A DNA stretch of 43,269 bases from positions 105,327 to 148,595 of the forward strand of contig LSYV01000024.1 in the NCBI GenBank assembly GCA_001584585.1. The letters are read 5' to 3'. Shown here piece by piece: positions 31,935 to 40,800 of the stretch. Under the pieces are notes generated by a model. The model had not been told where the DNA came from, did no database searches, and saw only the letters and a program-made list of their open reading frames with translations. Position 1 is the stretch's first letter; every line of letters begins with the position of its first letter. This DNA comes from Gonium pectorale. Taxonomy: Eukaryota; Chlorophyta; Chlorophyceae; Chlamydomonadales; Volvocaceae. The position numbers and the translations under genes are program-made.

Positions 31935-34900
31935 TCACGCGTGTACCGCCTGCGCCTGCTGCTGCCGCGCCTTGGCCCACGAGGGCGCGGCGTCCGCCAG
32001 GTCCCGCTTGATGTCCTTGATGTATGACTTGACGCCGCGGTGCAGCTTGTTGACGTTTGTCAGGGTCTGCACGCACGTACGGCAGGTACGGCAGCAGCGG
32101 CGGCCCGTCAGCGTCGTGCATCCATGTGCTCGCGAGCGACAAGGGGTCGTGTCGCAAACCCCGCACCCGCAGGATTCGGGTCCTCGCCAACTCTGGTCTG
32201 CACAGCCCTTCCCCTTGCCACCCTTGGCCCCATACCGCTCCCGTCCGTCCCCACCCTCCCCCATTCCTCAAGTGGCAAATCGACCGATCTACGTCAAAAC
32301 CATCATAAACTTCCAGCAACCCACCAAGCGGCCCTCACCTGATACACGGGATCTTGGCTCTCCAGCACCTCCGCCGCGGCCTTGGCCTTCTGCTCCGCTA
32401 CCGCGCGACGGCTGGTCATCAGCTTCATGGCGGTGGCGGCGGTGGCGGCCGACGCCGACCCGTGGGTCGGTCGCGCAGTGGCGGATCGCGCCGCGCCGAA
32501 CGACGCGTGTGACCTCGGCGAGGCCGCGCCGTGCCCGCCTCCAGGCCCGCCTCCGTGACCTCCTCCCGGAGCGCCGCCGCCGCCGGCGGCTCCCCCGGGG
32601 GCCCCTCCGGGGCCAGGGCCCGTCGGGCCGCTGGCGGCGCCGCCGGCTGCCGGATGCGACGCACGGAGGGCGGCGCTCGCAGAGGAGGGTCGGAGCAAGG
32701 TGGTGCTGGGGCTGGGACCGGCGTTGGGACCGGCGCCGGGACCCGACCCAGGGACGGGGCTGGGGTTGGCGCTGGTGCGGGCGCTGGGGCTGGAGCTGGG
32801 CCGGGTGAGGTCGGGCGTGGGGCGCCGCGCGGAGCCCGCCTGGGGGTGAAAAGGGGGCCGGGTTGGATGGGGTGCTACGGCCCCCAAATGCGCAGGCTTG
32901 GGGACAGAGAGCAGCCGCAGCTGGGGGAAGCCGGCCGGATTCCCGGTCACGCCCGCCTCCCTGCGCTCGCCGCAGCTGCTGCTGCGGGCACACATCCGCC
33001 CCTGACAGGAGCTACTAGGCCGGCACGGCCCCGCCCCGGCCCGCCCCGTCACGCTATCTGCTTCTCTGGATGGACCATTCCTCCCGCAAGGCGCCCCCTC
33101 CTCCCGCCACAAGGCCTCCAGCATCTGTCCTCCTCCCGCCGCATGGCGCGCCCCTCCCCGCCCCAAATCCCCGCCGATCCCGGCGCCCCCCACCCGCGGC
33201 GCACCTCCTGCCTCCGCTCCAGCTCCGCCGCGCGCTCGTGGCTCCGCAGCCGCGCCTCCACATTCTGCTGCCGCGCGGTCGCCTGCTGCAGCTTGCCCGC
33301 CAGCTCGTCGTGGCGGAGCATGAGGTCGCTGATGCGCGCCAGCTCCGACTGCATGCCCATGATCTGCCGCGTATGCGCCGTCTGCATCAGACGCAGCTCG
33401 CGGTCCTGCAAACGAAAGGGAGGGCACGGGAGCGGGAACGATCGGAGGAGAAATAGTGGGGAGGGGATGAGGAGCTGAGGGCAAGTAGCCAGGGTCGTAT
33501 TCCCCTAGCTGGATGTGCGCCGTCTGCATCAGACGGACCTCGCGGTCCTGCCGTGGTGTGGTGGGTGTGGTGGTGGTGGGGAGGGAGGGCGCAGAGGACA
33601 CGGGAGCGGGAACGGGAGTGGTTGTTTACAGTTGCAGTTACACGCCAAAGACGGCGAGGCCATGAGTTGGGGACTCGGGAGAGGGAGTGGGAGTGGGGAG
33701 GGTAGGGAGCTAGCCTGACGCTTACCATGACGCCATCCCCAATGCTGCTGCAGGCCCCTGTAGCAAGGGCCCGCGTGCCGCACGCCATTCACCATGCTTC
33801 CACGCCCGGGTCCTCCTGCCCAGCGGTGCCCTTGCCCTCCGCCAACTACCCCATCAGCTGCATGCCGTGCATCCGGCCCCCGTTGAAGTCGAGCGGAGGT
33901 TGCGATGCGGAACACTCGTGTGTCGGTACCCTTTCCCCGCACCCGCCACGCAGCCCCCGCACCCGCCCGCAGCCCCCGCACCCGGCCATAGCCCCCGCAC
34001 CCGCCCACAGTCCCCGCATCCGCCCACACTCCCTGCACCCGCCCACACACCAACGCCCCGCAACCTGCGCCCGGCTCATACCCCCGCACCCACCCGCAGT
34101 GCCCGCGCCCGCCCCGCCGCCTGCAACCAATTCCCGTACTACACCCCCGCCTCCCGCCCGCCCCGCCCCGCCGCACGAGAAGGCATAGAATGGGCATTGC
34201 CGCCGGACGAGCGCATGCTGCTGGCTTCCAACAGCCCCTTCCTACTACACCCTGTTCCTCCACCCCAAGGCCGTGGGTCCCGGCATCTGCTCGTCAACCT
34301 TATGTTACTCCCCTCCCACCACCACCACCACCACCACCACACACAGAAACAAGGATGCCTATGCTAGCTCCGTATTAGAACTGTTTTCTGCACTCTGTAT
34401 CGCAGAACGTATATACGTAACACACAGAACGTATATACGTAACACACAGAACACACATCACCCAGGGCCGCACCTGCGCCACCCGGTCAAAGTGCCGGGC
34501 ACTCTCCAGCTGCTGGTTCCGAAGAACCAACGCGTCGCGCCGCCGCCCCTCCTCCTGCGCCGCCGCCAGCGCCCGCCGCGCCGCCGCCGCCTCCTCGGTG
34601 GCGGCCCGCAGCGCCGCCAGCAGCTCCGCGTGCTGCGCCTCCATGGCGCCCAGCGCCTCGCGGCTCTCGGCCAGGAGCGCCGACCGGGCGGCCGCCTCCT
34701 GCGCAGCGCTGCGACGAGCAGCGGGCCACCGGACAACACAGGCAAGGGACGTCAAGATGGGGTTAGAGGAACCTCCAGGAAGGAAGCCCTTTGTCACATG
34801 CACGTGAAACTCCTCCTAAATCGGGAGTACTGGTACCGAGTAGCTTTCGCCACGGCTCCGCCGATCCCATGATGCGGCCCCTTCGTGACCCCGTTTTCTT

Positions 34901-37486
34901 CCGGGCCTCACGACACAGGCGTGGGGACTCACAGCTGCCTCGCCGCCTCCTGCTCCTGCTGCGCCGCCCGCACCGCCGCCTCCATCTCCCGAATCCGCGC
35001 CTTGAGCGACAGCACCTGCTGCTGTTGCTGCTGCTGCCGCCCCGCGCGGGAGCAGCGCAGGTCCTCCTCGGCCTCAACCTGGTATGGAGGAGGAGGCGGG
35101 CCGGGGCAAGCTCTTCAGTGTTTTGTTCCGTAGCCGATAGCAGCTGCCATGGCCAAGGCGTCGTCTCTAGCCTATGGAAAGATGGAACATGCGAGTAGCA
35201 GAGGCCGTACTCCTCGGCTTATTTCTGAGAAGGCAGATGGGAAGTTCAGGGGCCAAACCGCCCCGCCGGCCCTCCTGGCAGCTCGGGGCCACCACGCACG
35301 TCTGCATACCGTGCACAACCGCCAACTGTCGAGTGCCAACCACCAACCGCCAACTCACCTTGAAGGTCCAGAGCGTCTTGAGGATGGCCTTGAGGCTGCC
35401 CAGCACAGTGAGGATGTTCTCCTCCCGCAGCGCCTCCTTCTCCGCCTGAAGCTGCTCGGGCGGCGGGGACTCGTCGTCGCCCACACGGAACTGTGGAGGG
35501 CAGGCGGAGCGCCGCAGTGGGCGGTTAGGCAAGCGGAGCGCGGAGGAGCTGTATGGGACAGAAGGAGCGCGGGAGGGTTTGGACGGAATCAGTGCATACC
35601 GGTAGGGAGGGTTGTGGGAGCGAGCCGTGTGGCCCTGCCTTACAGCTGCGGGCTCGCGAGCAGCCGCGACCAGGTTCACAAGCAGGCGAAGGAGTGTTGT
35701 GAATTGGTGTAAATTTATAATCGCTGCGCTCGACACTCAAGCCCCTGAGTCGCCGCCACACGCACCCGCCAGCATGCGTGTAAATCCCATGATGGCTGCA
35801 TGCCAGTCAGGCAGGCTGGATCGCGCCCAGCGTACCGCCCCAAGCCCACGCGCATTGCTCCCTCCTGTGTTATGTATGCGTTACGGCTCCTGTGTTATGT
35901 ACGGCGTTGATGTGTGTGCCCCGCGTGCAAGAGCGTGCGAGCGCCGAGTCCCGTGTCAGTCCCCGAGTCGCCTCTCTGCCCACTCCCCTCGTTAAGCTTC
36001 ATCAGCATCGCGCATGCCCACAGTTCCAACAGCCGCCCTGCGCTCCACATGCCCGGCCACACAGACACCCCACAGAGCTGTAAGGGCCCGATAGAGCGCG
36101 GGAAGGTTTGGGCGGATTCAGCCGCCCCGCTGCGCATGCCAACCCGACGGAGGCGGTCGCCTGCACCCTCCCAGCTGCCTTCCGCAGCCGCCCCTGGTCC
36201 AGCAGCGGGTGCAGGCCTCCCGCATCGGACCGCACCTACCCGCTTTTGTAGCACCATAGCAACACGTCCGCCCACCGCCCACCGCCCGCAGCAGCCCCTG
36301 CCCACAGCCCACTGCCACCAACACCCGCCGCACTGCGTCCACCGCCGCTCCGAACGCTTCCTTGTCCCACTCACCCACCCCGCGCTCCGCCGCCGTGACT
36401 AGGCCAGTGCGGCGGCGCGCGGAAGCGAGGCCCAGCCCCGAGATGTAGCCCTGGTCCTGGCCCCGGCCCCGGCCCCGGTACGGCCCCCAAACTCGGGCAT
36501 GGCCGCCGTTGTCGCCGGCGGGGCGGCTCATGGCTAGGCAGGACAGTCACACACCCTCACCGCGCCGCGCCGCACCTTCATCTGCACCACCATCTCCCGC
36601 ACCGCGTCCTCCACCACCTCGATGCCCGCCAGCTTCTCCAGAAGCCCCCGCCGCTCTGCCAGCACGCGGGCCACGTCGCCCTCCACCGCCGCCAGCTCCA
36701 CCGCGTGGGCCGCCTCGGCGCGCTGGGAGGCGGCAAGGGAGAGGCCCAGCTCGCTCTCCAGCATGGCGTTCCTGGAGCAGGGGGGAGGGTAGCGGAGGGA
36801 TGGGTGAGAATGGGGGGGGAGGGAATAGAGGGAGGCTGGGGAGGGGGTAGTGGAGGAAGGCAGGGGAGAGTGAAGAGGGGAGGGGGTGCATAGGGAGATG
36901 TACGGGAGGGGGGAAGGGTTTTCGTCTACCGAGGCGGCGCAGGGCGGTATGCAGGCGGCACGCGCACTGCCGCCGCCCTCGGCGTGGTCATACGGCAGCA
37001 CCTACATTGCAGCGCTAGATTCATCCCAAAACGTCTCTCTAAAATGCTACGGCATGCAACCGCTACAACCCGGTGCGCGCCAGCAGTGACGCTCCGAAAC
37101 TCTCCGCCCCTCTCCTCTGCCCCTGTGCCATACGCCCCACGGCCTCCCCGTCGCGCCCCCTCGCCCCCTCGCTACCTGCGCTGCTCCGACTCCAGTTGGG
37201 ACGTGAGCTGCATGATTTGGTTGTCCCGCTGCTCCAGCAGGGCGTCGTAGTGGTAAATGAGCGCCTCCAGCTCATCCGCCTGGGGCCCCACAAGTTTAAT
37301 GTTTGGCAGTGCATAGTTGCTAATGTCGTTGCTTGTCTTGGGGCGGGTGAAGATGGGCGCCCCTGGGGAGGATGGCCGTGACGCTGGCGATTTCGGCACA
37401 ACGGTCGACGAGCGCGCTGTATAGGTGCTGTGAGTGAAGCTAGGGGTGGACTTGGGCATTTGGGTTTGGGACGCTCTAAGTTGCAT
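31935..37486 (-). CDS. Coiled-coil gene C: unrecognised multi-exon coiled-coil protein
   Basis: Well supported minus-strand exons: 37486-37176, 36771-36576, 35490-35359, 35078-34933, 34708-34474, 33405-33205, 32839-32339 and 32066-31935. Less certain are 36456 to about 36379, a segment ending near 33850 (FNGGRMHGMQLM) and a 22-nt exon near 33730-33751 (SIGDGVM). Phases agree across the firm junctions (2/2, 0/0, 0/0, 2/2, 0/0). The product is about 650-680 residues. Most exons encode charged heptad-like helices: DELEALIYHYDALLEQRDNQ, LKARIREMEAAVRAAQQEQE, ALGAMEAQHAELLAALRAA and RLMQTAHTRQIMGMQSELAR. Exon 32839-32339 is a Pro/Gly/Ser linker ending AVAEQKAKAAAEVLESQDP. The C-terminus is helical (KSYIKDIKRDLADAAPSWAK). 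Such architecture is common among cytoskeletal, basal-body or flagellar proteins, but no family is recognised. It is not obviously related to genes A and B. Confidence 0.65.
32457..32468. repeat. Near-palindrome GACCCGTGGGTC, site 5
   Basis: In exon 32839-32339 of gene C, read as THGS on the minus strand. Confidence 0.7.
33374..33409 (-). repeat. Start of a gene C exon, partner of an intronic copy
   Basis: This 36-bp segment spans the end of the acceptor (GCAG) and the first codons (DRELRLMQTA) of exon 33405-33205. It recurs with two mismatches at 33516-33551. Confidence 0.8.
33516..33551 (-). repeat. Intronic pseudo-exon copy of the 33405 exon start
   Basis: This repeats the acceptor and the first codons (DREVRLMQTA) of the exon at 33405. 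No donor consensus follows, so it is probably a non-spliced duplicate within the intron. Confidence 0.7.
33945..34085. repeat. CCCGCACCCGCCC minisatellite in a gene C intron
   Basis: Imperfect tandem units of about 18 bp (CCCGCACCCGCCCGCAGC-like) run through this noncoding stretch. They create spurious long open frames on both strands. Confidence 0.75.
34403..34446. repeat. 22-bp tandem repeat containing ACGTATATACGT
   Basis: Two adjacent 22-bp units (34403-34424 and 34425-34446), each with the perfect palindrome ACGTATATACGT, followed by a partial third unit. They lie just inside the donor of a gene C intron (donor at 34473). Confidence 0.85.
35546..35592. repeat. 47-bp dispersed repeat, copy 1, gene C intron
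   Basis: Aligns without gaps to 36075-36121. Shared blocks are GAGCTGTA, GAGCGCGGGA, GGTTTGG and CGGA.TCAG. Confidence 0.7.
36075..36121. repeat. 47-bp dispersed repeat, copy 2, gene C intron
   Basis: Partner of 35546-35592, in the same orientation and within the intron preceding exon 35490-35359. Confidence 0.7.
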
Positions 37487-37836
37487 GGTGCCCGCCGGGT
37501 GCTGGGGTATTGAGCAAGTAGTGTCTACGTGTTCACAAGTGAATTAAATTGTCCTGCTGATGTTCGACAAGCACAATGCCGCGTTTCACGCATTGTCATA
37601 ACTAACGCAGTGTTTGCAGGTTCATTGCATCTTGGGAGTGCCCTTAGCAATTCTATATTAGCATTACGGTTCCATTGCAGGCACACTGCCGCGGTAGGTT
37701 CCGGAGCGGAGTTGCCATTTGCCAATTACATTTTGCAACAAATAAATTCATATTCCTTACCGTGTAACTGCAACGCGCGCATAGCTTGGCAAATCTGCTT
37801 CCCGCGGAAGAGGCCGGTGCTTCCGGCGCGAGGAAG
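37487..37836. promoter_or_regulatory. Shared divergent promoter region of gene C and TYW1
   Basis: Only 350 bp separates the ATG of gene C (minus) from the ATG of TYW1 (plus), so both 5' UTRs and promoters must fit here. The section 37640-37770 is AT-rich for this window, with CTATATTAGC near 37650 and AATAAATTCATATTCC near 37741. No defined motif can be assigned to either gene. Confidence 0.5.
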
Positions 37837-40800
37837 ATGGATGTGCTCGCGCTTCTGGTAGCGACAGTAAAAACTTCATGGCTGCTCGGTCTGGCAGCTC
37901 TGTTCCTGTACATTTGGCGGAGCGCCGGCTCACCAAATGCTAACAAGCGAAAGCCCGCCGTCGCAAGTAGGGATGCCAGCGGTCAGGTGAAGCAGGACGT
38001 CAGCCAGGACGATGCCGCGAAGGAGCAGAAGGGCTGCTGCGGTGGCGGCCAGGCGGGGAACACCGGGGCGCAAGCACGAGCTGCGGCGTGTGCTTGCAAG
38101 GTGGGTGAGGCGCCATGCTGCGGGACTGAGATATTGAAGCAGAAAGCCTCCTAGGCTCGACTTCCCGCCACGCCACGCAACCAAGCCTGTTGTGTCCCCG
38201 CCTTCGCCCTGGCACACACAGGCCGCCGCCGACTCGAACAGCCCCGCCGCCAGCACGGCCCTCCCGCCCATCGTACGGGTTCTGTACGGCAGTACGAAGG
38301 GCACCTGCCGGCAGCTTGCCTCCGATCTGGCGCAGCGCCTCGACGCGGCGCTCGCCGCCGCCTCTGCTGCAGCCGTCCCCGGCGGCAGCAGCGGCGCCTG
38401 CTGCGGCGGCAAGGCCGCCGGCGCCGCCTCCGAAACCGCTGCCTGCTGCGGCGGCGCCGGCGGCGGCACAGCCGGCGCCGCCGCCCCTGCCGCGGCTTCA
38501 GCGCCACGGGTGGCGCCGACCGACCTGTCCGCCTACGAGCCCGAGGGTCTGCTCTCGGAGCCGGCTGGCAGCCTGGTGGTGGTGCTGGTCAGCACGTACG
38601 AGGGGGGCACGCCGCCGGAGAACGCACGCTTCTTCTGCAGGTGTGGCTTTGATTCCACGACATGATGACGGCGGTGACGGTACGGGGGCCGGGGCACTTC
38701 AAGGGAAGGGATAGGGCGTGATGTTTTGCGTTGATTTCCAATGGCAGGGCACGCGCCTGGTGTGCAGGTGCATCGGCAGGTGCGGGTCTGCGCCCTACGG
38801 AGTACGCGCCGTGCGGCGGCGGGGCCAGATATTGCTGTGTTATCACGTGCTATGTCAGAAGACGGGCTTGTGGTAGCGGGTGAGGGGGGTAATAAAGAAG
38901 GGAAACGGATCGCGTCGCGGACACCGAATCGCATACTTCTATTGAGTACTTGTGGTGGTCTTGGGATAGTTGTAGACGGCCTGTGGAGGGGGAGGCAGGG
39001 TGATCGCTGCGCCAGTCCTTCGTGATGGGATTAGGAGGAATGCGCACGCCATCAAACGACAAGCCGCCGCCCCCTGAACCACCCCTGCGCCGCGACCGCC
39101 CACCGCCCACTGCACCGGCACCCTGGGCCGCCGGTTACCGCAGACGGCTGGAGGACGCCGCGAACCCTGACCCCCCCTCGCACCGCAAACCCCCGCCGCC
39201 CACCGCTCACCGCCCGTGCCCCACCCCCATGGCGGCCCACCCCACCGCAGCTGGCTGGAAGACGCCGCGTCGGACTTCCGGCTGGGCTCTGCGGCGCTGT
39301 CGCACCTGCGGGTGGCGGTGTGGGGCGCCGGCAACAGCCTGTACGAGCAGCATTTCAACGCGGTGGCGCGGCGGGTGGACACACAGCTGCGGGCGCTGGG
39401 GGCCAGCAGCGAGCTGCCGCTGGGTTAGTCACGCGGTGCCACCCGCTCGGGTTTCTGTGGTCGTGTGCCGTATCCCGTATCCCGTATCCCCGACCTCACC
39501 TGTCCGGTGTCATTTTCTCGTTCTCGTTCCGGTATACCGCGTCCCGGCACTGGTCGGGCGGCCGATTCTCGGGGTCACGGCTCCCGCTCGGTCGGCTTGT
39601 GCTTGGGGACCCATCCACGGACCCTTGCCGCATCCCGGTCTATGGGTGCGTCGGCGCAGCCCCGCTGCCGCCCGGACCGAGGGCGGTTAGGAGGGACGGC
39701 GACCAAACGATGTGGGCCATGGGCCGTTTCAGACAGCTGTCGGCTGTGGAATAAGCTGGCTGGTGGGTGGGTGCGCGGAGCGGGTGCGGGAGCTGCGCGC
39801 CAGTTTGGCCCGGGGCCTCGGCGGTGTCGGAGTGGTGCGCGTGAGCGGTGTGCCGTGGGGGACCGGGCGACCGCGCAGCGAAGGTGGGGCGCACAGCGGC
39901 GGGCATCTGCCATCATTTGGCGGGCATGCTCGTGGGGTTGCATGGCACTGATTGCAGCAGCCTTTGGCCCCATGGGCACTTGGTACCGTGTCCTGCGGCG
40001 GCCAACTCAACGGGAAATCGGGCGACACCTTTGCCGCCAGTTAGGACCCGGCGCCGTCGCCATGCACCGACTGAGGCGCCTGTACCCTTGGGGCCCGCGG
40101 GGTATGTGTGCCGCGCACCTCCCGAGGGCCTGGGCAACGAGGGCGAGGGCGGCCTCTTCGCCCTACGCTCCGCGCCCTCGCACCCCCACCATCCCCATGG
40201 TGGCTTGGCCGCAGGACTGGACTTACGCTGCTGGCGCCCAGCTCGTCGGTGTTAATGCTCCTTTCCCTTCAACTCCCCACCATCCCCATGGCCGGCATGG
40301 TGGCTGCCCTATGTTACTTCGCTGCGGGGGCTGGCTCGACCTTCGCGCCTTGACCCCGTTTGGGCACCTCCCGGCGATGAGGGCGAGGGCGGCCTCTTCG
40401 CCATTACTCTCCGTGCGCTTGACCGCGCGCGGGCCCGCCGCAGGTCTGGGCGATGAGGACGCGGGCGACATGCGGGCGCAGTTCGCGACGTGGCGGGACG
40501 GCCTGGTGGCGGCGGCGACAGGGGCGCCGGCGGCGGCGAGCACCATGCCAAACGGCCGTCCTGCCGAGGGGGCTGGAGAGGAGCAGGAGGAGGAAGACGA
40601 CGAGTACGAGGTGGAGGACGAGGATGACGAGGAGGAGGGCGGAGGCTCGGAGGTGGGCTGGCGGGGGGCGGGTACACCCGGTACTGGGCAGCTCGGTGCT
40701 CCCTCTGCCACCGCACGCAATGGCCGCCCGTGCAGTGCCTGCTTGCTCACCGCTGTCCCGAGGGGATCAGAGACGACCTCATCCTGGTGCCCCAAAGTGT

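Noticed and set aside
33846..34130. Gly/Arg-rich minus-strand ORF ending FNGGRMHGMQLMG as an independent gene
   Set aside because: Most of it is the CCCGCACCCGCCC minisatellite. Only the last codons look real, and they fit better as a small exon of gene C.
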